From: Trogon surrucura
Taxonomy: Eukaryota; Chordata; Aves; Trogoniformes; Trogonidae
Assembly: GCA_020746105.1 (NCBI GenBank)
Contig: CM036633.1
Span: 13,128,501-13,192,500, forward strand
DNA length: 64,000 bases
Direction of reading: 5' to 3'
The translations under genes and the position numbers were made by a program. This document shows, piece after piece, positions 37,922 through 49,514 of the stretch. Under the pieces are notes generated by a model, which made no database searches, was not told the DNA's origin, and worked only from the letters and a program-made list of their open reading frames with translations. Positions within the stretch are counted from its first letter, which is position 1. Every line of letters begins with the position of its first letter.

Positions 37922-40386
37922 GGTAACCACCTATCTTGTCTAATATTATTAAATTGAGATACTGTATTTAATCGAAATATGTTCTTGGTTTTGCTTACAT
38001 GCAAGGTGTGCTTCCTTTTTGCCCACAAAAATTTTGGAGCATAACATTAGCAGCATTAGAGGGGCTCAACACAAATTGTCATCTGTTTATTGTATTATTT
38101 AATGGAATTTGGTGACTACTTTCCCTCTGGTTGGGTTTTCCTATGGAGGGATCTCCCCCAGTTGCAGTAGATGTTGCTCACTCCCCATCTGTTCTCCCCG
38201 AAGAGACTTTTGCAAACACACTGCAAGAAATCCTCAGGTCCTCTCCTGAAGCCACAAATTAATTTCCTGCTATACCGAGTGCCATAAAGCCCGATAGTCA
38301 TGTCTCGGTGGCAGTGTCCCCTATCCCACAGCACCACCTCGTGGGAGACTGCAGTTTGAGAAAACCCACCAGCAAAACCACCGGCTCGGGTTAAATCCAC
38401 TTCCCAGAGCCCCGTCGCTCTCCCCACAGCTTCAAACTCCTGCCAGAAGCCACCAGGGCACCACAGGACCAGCTTTGCAGGGCTTGCACTGGTTCCTGAG
38501 GGCAACAAAACCAGCGAGGAGCAACAGGAGCTCCTAGCATAGCATCATTTTCCTGCACGGCATCGCAAAAGCTGTGCTCTTCAACACACTGGGAAGGGCC
38601 AAGGCTCAGGGCAGGAGCAGAACTGAAGTGACTGTTTAGACTATCTATAAATTGCCCTGTTGCAATTCTTTCCTTCACTGCTGCCTGCTCAGCTCTCAGG
38701 ACACCATCAGTGGGAGGAAGAGCCTCTACAAGCGCATGGTCATGTCCAGCAGTTGGCAAAGCCACCAGCTCCTCAGTCACAACTACCTTCCTCAAGCTCC
38801 CATCAAATATCCCTGAAAAGCCCCCCCAAAGCCATGAAGAGGTTTCATAAAACCTCTCTTTGGGCAATCTGGGAGATCTTACAGCAGACCCAAAAACACG
38901 TCTTAAGGATGTATAAGAGAATTCTAGGCCAAAGAAAGTTCATCATCTCAAAAAAAAAAAAGTTATGCTTGTTGTTCTGTTATTTGGAGGTCATGACTAA
39001 AGTAGGCCAGCTATTGCTTGAGTAGTTTCACCCATATTTATAACATTTCCTACAATAGGATTGCTGCATGTGAAGAAAGAGGAGAACCAGACTCAGTCCA
39101 GGCAAGGCTCCTGCCCAGAAGCCAGGCTCAGGCTCTGTGCCCATCCCACCCATCCTGAAATTCCTTGGATAGCACATTGGAGAATAGAATTAGAAAAAAA
39201 AAAAAACAAACACCACCTTAAACCACTTTAATTATATTTGACTTGTTTTCTGTCAAGGCTTACAGAAAAAAACATGACTTCTCCCATCTTAGGGGCCTAC
39301 AGCTGCAGTTGATTTGCTGGGATACAGGGAAACCCAGGAAACAGGGATAGAGAGGAAACTGTGCTGCCAAACCTGGGGTGCTGTGCTCAGGCCACCAGCC
39401 AGGTCCCATCATGGGGCATAGAGACATCAAACGCTTTCTGCCTTCCAGAACAGCATCACCTGAGGCCATTGCTTCTCCCAGGGGGCATCCACATCAACTC
39501 TCCTCCCCGTAGAAACATCTTCTGCTGCCTTTCTAATAAAAACATCACATCACACTCCTTAGCCAGCATTGCAGTGAGAAAACAGTAGGAGTAGCAAACA
39601 GCTGCTACCTGCTACAAACATTTGACATAAAACACATCAAATTAGCTCTACAACTCAGCAGCTAATGCCTCATACCTACACAACTCAGCAGTGCAGCGCC
39701 CTTAGCCACGTGCTGGGAACCCTGTTTGGTGAGCAGCACTTTGCCTGCAAGGGCAGGAGACCCAGATGTTTGGCTGTGTCTCCCACACATGCACCCAAAA
39801 CTAGAATTGAGCCTCTGGCTTGCAGCTGTAGGAGCTCAGTGCTTCCAATTCCTTTAGACACCATCCCCAAAGAGTTATTAATGTGCTTGATTTATACCAG
39901 CACATTGGAAATGCAGTGTGTCAGGCTTTCAGATATCCTACCAAGCTCACATCCAGGCTGATTTTTTTTTTTTTCAAACAGAGCAAGATCTTGGTGATGG
40001 GGAAAGCACTGTGCACGCTGGTCCCACAAGCCGGTATCAGACACAGGTAGTGGAGCAAAGACATCTGCCTGCCCATTTAGCCCTGCGTGAGTTTTACCCA
40101 TCCTCATCTTTTTAGATGCTCTTTGCACTGAAGTGACTCACAACTCTGGCAAGTCCAGCCCTGGGGAGCTCAGCAGGGTAGAAACTAAGGTTCATTCCAC
40201 TGCTTTGTCCATCTCTTGGAGCAAAGTGCTATTATTTCGTCTCTTGGAGCCTGTTTTGCACAGATTTTCTGAGTTGTGAGCATTTTGTGATCTCTTCCAC
40301 TCAGGAAAGACTGACCTGCCTGCACAGGGAGTCAGCTGCAAGCTTAAATCTCCCAAAACATCTGAAGAGCCCACTCTCCAATATTT

Positions 40387-40416
40387 ATTAACCTGTTTAT
40401 CATTAACCTGTTTATC
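40387..40416 (+). repeat. 15-bp tandem duplication
   Basis: ATTAACCTGTTTATC is present twice head to tail with no differences. Confidence 0.85.
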
Positions 40417-40644
40417 ATACTATCAGCAGATCAGCTCCACGGTGCTTCCACACCTCCGACTTAGACTATAGCAAGCCTGACTGCTTTGTTTTTGGGGAAA
40501 AGTGACTAAGAGGCAAAGACAAAAAGGATTTGCTATCAGCATCCAGACCTTTGGGAATTCAAGCCTGGCATGGAAAAGCCTCAATCACATTTCAAAGTCC
40601 ACTGTGATCAGGTGGGAGACTAAAATTTCTACCTAGACTGAAGG

Positions 40645-40730
40645 ACTTGCTTAGAACTTTACAGCAGAGGCAAGACTAGAGATCAAACCCTCTATTTGAG
40701 AGGCACAGACTGTCAGCAATTAAACCGAAA
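40645..40730 (+). repeat. Possible MIR-like ancient SINE relic
   Basis: GACTTGCTTAGAACTTTACA, GCAGAGGCAAGACTAGAGAT, CAAACCCTC and GGCACAGACTGTCAGCAATT follow the MIR-core order (ACTTGCCCAAGGTCACACAGC, GGCAGAGCTGGGAT, GAACCC, then a terminal block). By-eye match only. Confidence 0.35.
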
Positions 40731-43049
40731 TAGGTTTCCCATTAATGAGGAGTAATTAGGACTACTGCTCAGAGCCAAGCAACTCCAAGTCCCACCAAAG
40801 GTGATAGTTGTGCCCTTGTGCACTGGCCAGCTCATTACACAGGCTTTATTTGCCCATCTTCAGGACAGACAGCATTGAAGGCACCTTACCTCATACCCTC
40901 CTCTGTTGTCAATGTCACCAGAACATTTCCCACACTGCAGAGTGCCAGGTGGAATAACACAGCTGTGACAGGCAACCTAGGTTTTGGGCTATAGGTAAAT
41001 TAGGAATGTACCTTATATTAAGTACTCTTTTGTTGTTCAATATGATTCTTTATCACAGCATGCACTACTTAAATGTTAGTTTGATGTTACTGATATTACA
41101 TACTCAGAAGGCATTACAATGTCTAATCTAAAAAAAAAGGCAATAAGTCCCATTTTGTTTAAGTTCTCAAAAAAAGGCACTGCTCATGTAAGTGTTATTT
41201 CTGAAGCAGCACACCTCTAAAGAAATCCAAACTCCCCTGTTTAACACTGACCTAACACAAAGCTGCTGAGCTTGATGGAGAAACTGAGAGCACAGGCAAA
41301 TAGATGCAGCCACAGGGACAGCTGAAGTATCCACCTACTAGAGAGAAGAGGGAGAAGAGGCACAACTCTAATTACTAAAGATAGAGCCATCCTCATACTC
41401 TTGACTGCGAGTACTTTTGGGCACTGAGGCTGTTCACAGCTTGAATTCAGTGGAGTTTTGTAAGTGGGCCACTCATTTCAGTCTAAACTAAACCCCCTTG
41501 AACTTTGAGGGCTAGGTCTCTGCACTGGCTCGTGTCTGGATTTTGCAGCCTGAGCTCCACTCTGCTAATTAAGAGTAGTCTTTAAACAGCACATGAAACA
41601 GATTTCAAAGATGATGAGGAAATGGTAGATCTAGGGCATAGGGGATGGAGTGGTGAAAGGCTCCCTCAACTTGATCAAAGCAGCCTTTATAGCTTATTTA
41701 AAGTTTAAAACTCATTTAAAAGTTTTTGGCTTGTCTTTCACATATAGCCTGTTTTCGCCCTCACATGTGGATGTCCTCTTCTTCCTTGCATGAATATGCT
41801 GCCCCAGTCTTCGCTCCCAGCCCTTTTCCCTTCCCATGAGAGGACAGAAATCTTCTTCATTGAGTCTGAGCAGCAACAGCTGCCTGAGCATGGAGCTTCA
41901 TGTAGGGAGATGTGAGCAATCAGCCAACACAAACACAACTGGCCCCATGCACAGAAAAAAACATACAGCACCCTCAATGCTTCTTCCAAACCCTTAGAAT
42001 TTGCACTCAAATTTCCCCTAGAGGAAGGTTGTGCTGAGTAAGGTTTCTGGTCACCCAAGGTAACACCAAGCCAAAGCAACCCGGATGAGCTGCCCAAGGA
42101 GATGCATCACAGCCGTGGGCCTGAGTCCCATGGAGCAGAGCCCAGAATGTCACGGGGCTCACTAAACATGGGAGCAGCAACACAGCAATCATGCAAACTT
42201 TCCCACCAAGGGCTATACATCCTACAAGGAAAAAACTCCATACAATGAAGCTCTTCTAGGAGGCTTTCCACCCTTAACAGAAATTACACAGACATACACC
42301 TCCTTAGGGCTGGCAGCCACACTCAGCAGCTACAAATACTTCACCTGTATGGAAACACAAGCCAGCTAGCAAATTACTGAGCCATTGCAACAAACATCAC
42401 ACTTACTGTTTTCTAGGAGGAGAGCAGAAGGAGATGAAGGTAGCAGCAAAAAAAACTCCCAGGAACATTATCATCCTTGAGGAGCTGTAAGAGAGAGACT
42501 GTCCCAGGGAGCACCACAGCCAAGAAGCAAGAAATGCCTGAGTCAGAGCTTAAATGGAGCTCCAGAGCCACAGGTGGAAGAGGTGGGAGGTGGGGCCCAG
42601 GTGAGGCCCATCAGTGATTCAGCTTTATTAGGGCACTGGGCAGTGGTTGGTTAAGTGGGATTGCAACTTGGGTAGGTTGGGGCCTTATAATGAGCTCCTG
42701 TTAGCTCAGCTGATGGAAATTATTGGTTGAGGTGTACTGGACACGCAGAAGAGATGATTAAGCACAGGTAGTTAATTGTTTCTTTGTGTTTGCTTGTTGT
42801 CACTCTCTATTCTGCTACTAAATGTTAGTCTGATATTGCTAAAAAATGTAGTCTTATCTACTCTTAGGAGATCTACCCTAGGAAAAGCATTAATACCTTC
42901 TATATTTCTCTCACTTCTCTTTGTCCAGGGCCTACCCTGGGCTTCTGGCTGCAAAGTCTTCTCTAAAGGATCAGTGCAAATACAGCTGGGCTTGCACTGG
43001 GGTTCTGAACACAAGAGTTATGGCTTCAGGCTTTGCTGGGTTTCTTTCC

Positions 43050-43070
43050 TTTTTTTTTTTTTTTTTTTTT
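43050..43070 (+). repeat. T21 homopolymer
   Basis: Twenty-one Ts, the longest homopolymer in the window, preceded by TTTCTTTCC. Confidence 0.9.
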
Positions 43071-43777
43071 GTTTCTGCTAGATTTACTTTTTAAAAAAGC
43101 TAGCTGTGTGTGCTGGAGACTTCTTAAAGCCTAGTTTGTGGTCAGTACTATAACTGTTCATCTTTGAAGACTTTTATATACCAGGAGGTGATAGTTTCTC
43201 AGTGGCTAAGTTAAGAAGAACGAAGAATGTATTTAGGCTTTTCCTTTTGTACACTCAAGCCTTTGGTTAAATCAGCTTTTGTGCTGCCCTGTCTCGGTTT
43301 TATGCTCACAATGATGATAAAATATTCTGCTGTGTATCTAGGGGAAAAAAAATAAATTAATAATTAGCATCCTTTAAATATCAGCCTAGTCTTTGCAGTG
43401 TCATAGCTTCCCTACCACATCCCCATCAGTGAGATGGAAGCAAAAGGGAGACTTTTTGTCCTGCTAGCACCTGGCTGGTAGTGCCCAAAGCAGGGCAGGA
43501 GTGCTCTGGGCTGGGCTTTAGCAGAGCTGTGGTCACTGCTCCCAGGGTAAAGGCACAAAAGCATCGAAGGTATCAGGAGTGGGGATGCAAAATACAGATA
43601 AAAACACTGGATGAAGACTGAAGCAACTTTGTAGCACATTTATGAATAAATACAAACGTAGCAACATATGTGTAAGTCTGGCGGTCTCTGCAAAGTGTTG
43701 AAAAGCGTTTCAATAACCTGTTGTTAAAAAGCTCATTTTGCAGCCGGGAAGCTCCTTACCTGCAAGCACAGCCTGGG

Positions 43778-44036
43778 GGTAGGACAAGAGGAAAGAGGCT
43801 CAAGTTGTGCTAAGAGAGGTTTAGGTTAGATACTGGAAAGAATTTCTTTACTGGAAGGGGTTATCGGGCATCGGAACAGGTTGTCCAGGGCAGTGGTGGA
43901 GCCCCCATCCCTGGAGGTATTTAAGAGTCGGTTAGACAGTGCTTAGGGACATGGTTTAGTCGAGGACTTGTCAGCGTTACAGCAATGGTTGGACTGGAGG
44001 ATCTTAAAGGCGTTTTTCAGTCTGGGCGATTCTGTG
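43778..44036 (+). mobile_element. CR1 LINE 3' end (plus orientation), different subfamily
   Basis: The series GGACAAGAGGAAA, GCTCAAGTTGTGC, GAGAGGTTTAGGTTAGATA, AAGAATTTCTTTACTGGAAG, CGGAACAGGTTGTCCAGGGC, CCCATCCCTGGAGGTATTTA, CTTAGGGACATGGTTTAG, TGGTTGGACTGGAGGATCTT and GATTCTGTGA is CR1. The wording 'GTGCTTAGGGACATGGTTTAG' belongs to a CR1 group distinct from the other copies here. It ends right at the change from AT-rich to GC-rich sequence. Confidence 0.92.
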
Positions 44037-44062
44037 AAAGGCAGCTGCGCTATTTCCTACCG

Positions 44063-44076
44063 TCACCAGATGGCAA
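44063..44076 (+). promoter_or_regulatory. CTCF-like motif at composition boundary
   Basis: TCACCAGATGGCAA matches the CTCF core CCASYAGRKGGCAS at 12 of 14 positions. It lies 27 bases after the CR1 end and at the start of a CpG-bearing GC-rich stretch. Binding is inferred, not shown. Confidence 0.4.
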
Positions 44077-44079
44077 TGC

Positions 44080-47000
44080 GGCCCCGCGGCTTCGCCGGAC
44101 GGCAGCCCGGTGAGACATGGGGCAGAAAACACCCGTTTGGATGTTTATCGCGGAACTCTGTCCTTGCTTAGGACCTTGGTTTGCTTTGGGGTGCGGGCCG
44201 GGAGAAGGCTTGTGGGTGGGAGGACCCACCTGGCCCGTGGAGATGCCTTTGCCCCTGTCCCAGGCAGAGCAGGTCCTGCAGAGTTGAGCTGGGGGAGCAG
44301 GCAGCCTGGGAGACGTCCTTGGCACCTTGGAGGGCCACTCTGGAGCCCTAAGTCCCCATGACTCTTCCCACCTCCATGACTATTCCCAAGCCCCATGACT
44401 GAGGTGTCCATCCTGGGTCAGTTGGAGCTTCCCCTGGTGCCCACGGGGTAAGCGTGGGTGAGGTGTGTTGGGTGCTGTGTTGGGTTTCTGGAGCAAATTT
44501 ATGCCCCCGTCCTGCAACACTGCGGTGTCACCCGTGTTGGGGACAGCCAGGCTAGGGGGCTCAGTGTGCTGTCTATACCTGGCCCAGGACCTGACCTTAC
44601 GCTCCTGCCCGGTCACAGAACCAAATTTCTCAGTGTGAGGGAGAGGAAAGCTGTGCGAGGGGAGTGCAGCCTGGAGCTGAGGGTGGTGGCTTGCTACCCC
44701 AAAAGCAAGACCCCTGTGCACCCCAAAATTAGCTCCTGGGAGCACTGCTGTGGGGAGGGCACTGGGGTCCATTCAGCCATGCCTTAAGGAGGGGGCAGGT
44801 TGGAGAGGATTCTGTGGAGCTTGGGGACCTGCATGAGGGCAAGGTGAGGAACCATGGGCAGACACAACAGAAGAGCATGAGCTGTGAAGTCTACAGTGCT
44901 GGAAGGTGGCGTTGGCTCAGGCAGAGTCTGTGGGGCTTGTGGCCAGGCTGACCTGGTGCCAGACCAGTGGGTGCAGCAGCAACCCTGACACCAGCTGGTG
45001 TGGGAGTGGAAGCAGCTTGGGGCCAGAGAAGGGGAGTCCAGGGTACATCTTATGTTTTATTCATCCTTGCTGGTTTTTTTTAATGTATTACTGCAGGTAG
45101 GTGAGATGCTGGTGGTGTGCTGCAGAAACGGGGTACTGCTCTGCTCCCAGAGTGTCCTCAGCATCTGGGAGGGCCTCTCTGACACCCTAAATCCCTTATG
45201 ACCATTCCTAGACCCAGATCCCCCATCTCCAAACTCCAGTAGCCATTTCAATGGGTAACACTATCATGCTCTGTTGTTCAATGTTGTGCTGGCCCTGCTG
45301 CCTGCTTACAGGTAGCCGCTGACCCCAGATCTATTCAGATGCTTGGCTCATACTCATTTTTATTACTTCCTCTTGTGGGAACTAAGCTGTGGGTGCAGGC
45401 AGGCAGTGCTTCCCACCCTGCTGATGCTGGACGGAGAGTGCCAGGATACAGGGTGTGGCTCAGGGTGCTCTGGAGGTTTAGGCTGGTAGAGGTGGGAGTG
45501 CCTGGAGCCTGCGGAGCTGCTCTTTGGGCCCAACACCAGACTCCTCAACTGACATGGGATAGCAGAGCCCTAGCCTGGGTACACTCCCCAGGAGCAGATC
45601 AGCCACTCTCTGCTGTCTGGGCAGAGGTTTTTGCTAGCATCTCTTAAGCAGTAGCAAATTTGGGAGAAATCAGTACCATTTTTGCTGGGAAAGAGGGAAA
45701 ACCAAGGCAGCCCTGTTGCTATGGTTGCCACAGACCATCCTCAATGCAATATGTCAAGCAGCTCTGCAAGCAGATGTGCCACAGCTGGAAAGCAAAGCGA
45801 TTCCTCCAGGTGTGAGCACAGCACAGCAAGCCACACACACTGTCCCCTCTGCTCACATAGCCTCCCCTGGGACACTGCTGGGCCCTTGGCTGCACGTCCC
45901 CATCCAGGACCCTCCCTGGCAACAAAAACCCCATCAGTGAAAGCAGAGCTGGGGAGGGGGAAGCATGGCACTTACACTAAGCAATGCCTGCAAATGTTTA
46001 AAAATAACGCAGTCAGAATATTTGTCATTCAAATAGTGTGTATAAAAATGCAGAAAGTGCTTAATATCAGATTCAAGTGCTGTTTGAGCAAGGGGGATGT
46101 TGAGTATTGGCTAAGTGTTACAACCATTTCTAAATCTTTTTTCCTGAAAAAATTATGCGATAATCAATTGATGGGAGTTCTCTCATCTTTGGTCAATACA
46201 GTTTGTGCCAGCATATTGGTTCGCTGGTCCTGCTGCAGCTTTGGAGGCTGAGAGCTCAGGCTCTGCCTCTTGCCACTCTCCAGGGCTTGCCACTCTTTTT
46301 TGTAGCTCTGTGCCACGAGGTTTTTAGCATCTTAACCCAAAATGCACCTGATAGCCTCATCAGAGGGCTGGAGCAAAGCCAGCTCTGCCACTGAGAACCA
46401 GGGTGAAAGGAGCAGACAGTGTGCAGAGCCCAGGGCCTGATCCAGAAAGCTGTTCAGGTGTGGGGACCTGCTGCTGCTTCCCTGTGTTCACCTGGGCTCT
46501 GCCCTTTGCTCTCAGGGCATGTTTAGGGATATGTCCCCCTGAACCCCTGGGGTGCTTCTGCCCTTGTCAACACCAAGCCTGGTGGGATCGACTCCAGTGA
46601 GATGCTTGTGAGGTAGCTGCCCAAGAGGTCATGGCTGGGATCTTGGTGTCCTTGTGCCAGGAGCCAGCACCCACCAGAGACCTTGTGTGGTGCAGTGGGA
46701 CAATGTCCCCTCTGACCATCTCTTCTGTGTTCCTTCTTCCAGGCCCTGATGGCCCCTGGGAGTACTGGGGGACACTCCTGCCTTGCCTGAGCCACATCTC
46801 CAGCAGCGCAGAGGCTGATGAGCAGACCTGCTCAAGGATGTGCTGAATCCTGGCTCCGCCTGGCTGCCAGCCAGACCTCCCGAGGGCCCAGGGGGCTGGT
46901 TAAGCTCATTGCTTTTCTTTCAGAGGCTTCAGAAAGCTGCCCGCCTGCATTTAATTCAAATTTATTGAATAATTCTCCTGGGAGCAACTGGTTCAAGACC

Positions 47001-48600
47001 AACCACCACAACAGGCCATCAATGAGATCAGTTGGCACGACCCTGGCCGTGGAGGGCTCTGTGTCCTCCAGCACAGCTCTGTGGGTGTGCCAAGGGGATG
47101 GTGAGAGCAGGACCAGGAGTCTGGCCCAGGGCAACGTTGGCTCAGCTCTAAACCTGGCTGCCTGCATTGCCTCCAGTCCCGGGGGATACCTGAGGTCTTT
47201 TAATACCACTCCTACTTCCACCCCAAACCTGTCATCCCACAGGCAGTGATCCCAGAAGGGAACTGGCTCAGCCCATGCTTGACTCCAAAGTCTGTTGCTA
47301 GCTCACTGTGCCTCAAAGACAGTGAGATGCAAATGCCTGTCCCAGGATGCACATGCACCGCTGGATGCACACCGTGCTGCAATGAGACTCGTGTCCACCG
47401 TCGGGTGTAACAGCCTGAAGCCACCTGGGCAGGAGTGGGGACAACCCAGAACCTGGCTGTGAGCATAGGGATGAGCCCCCCAGCTCCGGCAAGCGGGTGG
47501 TGTGATGAGCCCACCCAGATCCTGGGAGACGAGCTTTCCTGAAGGAGGACAAGGTTGCTCTCCGGGAAAATCATTTTAGTCTGTGCTGAGCCCTGAGCAG
47601 TTTTGGGGGCATCCTGGGGGCTGTCCCCTGGGATGAGGCTGGGGACATGCTGTCCTCAGCCCTTGCTCCCCTGCTGCTGTATGGCTCCATGAGGGCAGCC
47701 AACAGCATGCTTTGTGTTACGCAATTAACCACTGCTTGGAGGGAAAATAATGATCTTCATTAACGAGCATAGCGCTCGTCGGTCAGGGCCTGACGTCCCG
47801 CGCAGGGGCATGTGCAGTCATGCAGCAGGACTGAATCATAACTCCGCTAACGATGCTGCAAAGCCCGTGGGGAGAGCTGCCTTCCCGTTAGCTCCAGGCA
47901 TGTGTTGCTCTGCAGCAGATACAGAGGCAGCTCCACTCTGTCCCTCTGTCCATCCCTGGTGTCCCAGGCTGCAGGACGGGACCTGTGACAGTTCGACCTG
48001 CTTACCTGCAAGATGTGGGGTCAGACAATGTGCCAGAGCCTGGAAAACAGCATCTGTGTGGCTGTGATTCAGCCTAGAAGGAGTGCCCAGGGGCTTTCCT
48101 CCAGCACAGTGGCTGTACTGTAGCGTGAGGCTGGGGCACCAAGCCCCCTCATCTCCCTGGGGTCCCTTATTCCACTCACATCCCCCTTGTCACAGCCATC
48201 AGCTGCTGACTGTCCGGAGCCATCACCACCAAGGGATTTGCAGAGCTGCAGGAGGAGCTCAATAAGCCGTGGCCAGAGGCACCCACCCAGTCTATAGCTG
48301 TTGCTTGGGCCACGAGCAGCATGGAGCTATTCCTGCGATAAAAGCCTGGCTTTGTTGCACGATCCCGGTTTTCCAGAAGCACGGCTAGTCTGGGACAAAG
48401 CAGGGCAGCAGTCCCACCGTGTTGTCCCAGAGGGTGCTTGGGGAGGCTCCCCAGGGAGGGTGGGGAGGCTGTGTGTTGAGCAGGGAGGGGCGTCAAGCAA
48501 GGCCCTAATAAACCACACGTGTTTATCTTGGACAGAAGCTGATGGAAAGGGGTGGTGGGGTCTGCATCTCGGCCAGGCTCGGGTTTGACCCCGGAGAAAA
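44080..48600. other. GC-rich intergenic stretch upstream of MTCL2
   Basis: Composition is clearly higher in G+C than to the left. There is no exon or repeat that I can name. It includes the CpG-bearing block at 47.74-47.88 kb and an AT-richer island at 45.98-46.2 kb. Many long open frames on both strands are explained by GC content. Confidence 0.55.
47740..47880. promoter_or_regulatory. CpG-bearing block 1.7 kb upstream of MTCL2 ATG
   Basis: AATAATGATCTTCATTAACG is followed by an inverted repeat ACGAGC (47763-47768)/GCTCGT (47774-47779) and CCTGACGTCCCGCGCAGG (CRE-like). CpG density rises locally, separate from the main island. It could be a proximal enhancer or alternative start; no exon is seen. 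Confidence 0.3.
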
Positions 48601-49039
48601 GATTCCGTTGCCTTGGGGTCGCATTGCCCAGCGTTGAACGCTGAATCTGAGCAGCGGGGGGGGCTCTGTGCGGGGCGGCAGAGCATCGCTTCCCGCCGCG
48701 ACGCTGCGGCCGGGAGGGGCAGGCACGGAGGAGCATTTTTCAAACCCGGGCTCCAGCAGCTCGCAGCGGCTTTGGGGCCGCGTTTTTTTAACGTATGAGA
48801 GACGCGGGCTGGTGGGTGGGAGCAGACTCGCCCAGGCGCTCGCCGCTGACGGTTTCGCCCCCCCGCACCGCCCTCCCCGCCAGGAGAGGCACCGTGCGGG
48901 GCTGTGCGTGTCCCCACAGCCCGGCAGGCAGCTAGAACCAGCTTTAGGCTGGGTATCGGGGGGTCCCAGCATCCCACCCACATACCCCACGGGTGGGGTG
49001 ACTGTCTCCGAGGGTGCTCCACACTTAGAGCGGTGCCCC

Positions 49040-49170
49040 GAGGGACCCTTACCCCCAGGGGACCCTGGCGACCGTCACCTCCGAGGCTGCCCCGGGGGAC
49101 CTGCGCCCACAGGGACTCCCAAGGGACACTTACCCCCAGGGACTCGCACCCACGGGGGTGACCCTCATAA
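49040..49170 (+). repeat. Degenerate GC-rich short repeat in MTCL2 upstream CpG island
   Basis: Variants of GGGACxCTTACCCCCAGGG recur several times with irregular spacing (for example near 49043, 49111 and 49123), mixed with GGGGACC and GGGACTC words. It resembles a decayed minisatellite just upstream of the presumed promoter. Confidence 0.45.
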
Positions 49171-49450
49171 CGCGACACACAGGGCACCCGAGGATGCTTC
49201 GGGGACCCTCACTCACGCGGCCACGCTGAGAATGGGGGGGGGAAGCCCTGCCCGAGGATTTCGCCGCTAAAGATGCCCGCGGGGGTCGGGATGCTCCTCA
49301 TCCATCGGGGATGCGGGAGCGGGCGGCGCAGCGCCGGGCGAGCGGAGGGGTCGCTGTTGCTGCCAGCACGGCCACCCCCCTCCCCTCCCACCAGCCCCCC
49401 CCCCTCCGCCGCCTTTTGTTCGCCGCCCGTGCGCGTCCCCGCCCGGCGGC

Positions 49451-49459
49451 GGGGCGGGC
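49451..49459 (+). promoter_or_regulatory. GC box (Sp1/KLF type) upstream of MTCL2 ATG
   Basis: The word GGGGCGGGC sits 56 bases before the MTCL2 start codon inside the CpG island. It matches the Sp/KLF zinc-finger consensus. Many GC-rich words occur here by composition alone, so its use is inferred from position. Confidence 0.5.
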
Positions 49460-49514
49460 GGAGCCGGGGCCGCAGCCGCAGCCGGGGCCGAGCCCGAGCG
49501 CAGCGCAGCGGGAC

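Larger units (their letters stand above)
30670..43770. other. AT-rich gene-free stretch with MIR-like relics
   Basis: Holds three possible MIR-like relics, two small tandem duplications and T runs. Two overlapping minus-strand frames at 38.1-38.9 kb are the only coding-like signal and are unassigned. A lncRNA here could not be recognised from sequence alone. Confidence 0.55.

Noticed and set aside
48327..49187. 286-codon minus-strand frame and 155-codon frame at 48523-48990, plus a 200-codon plus-strand frame at 48668-49270
   Set aside because: All fall in the CpG island or its GC-rich shore, overlap one another on both strands, and resemble no protein family. Composition explains them.
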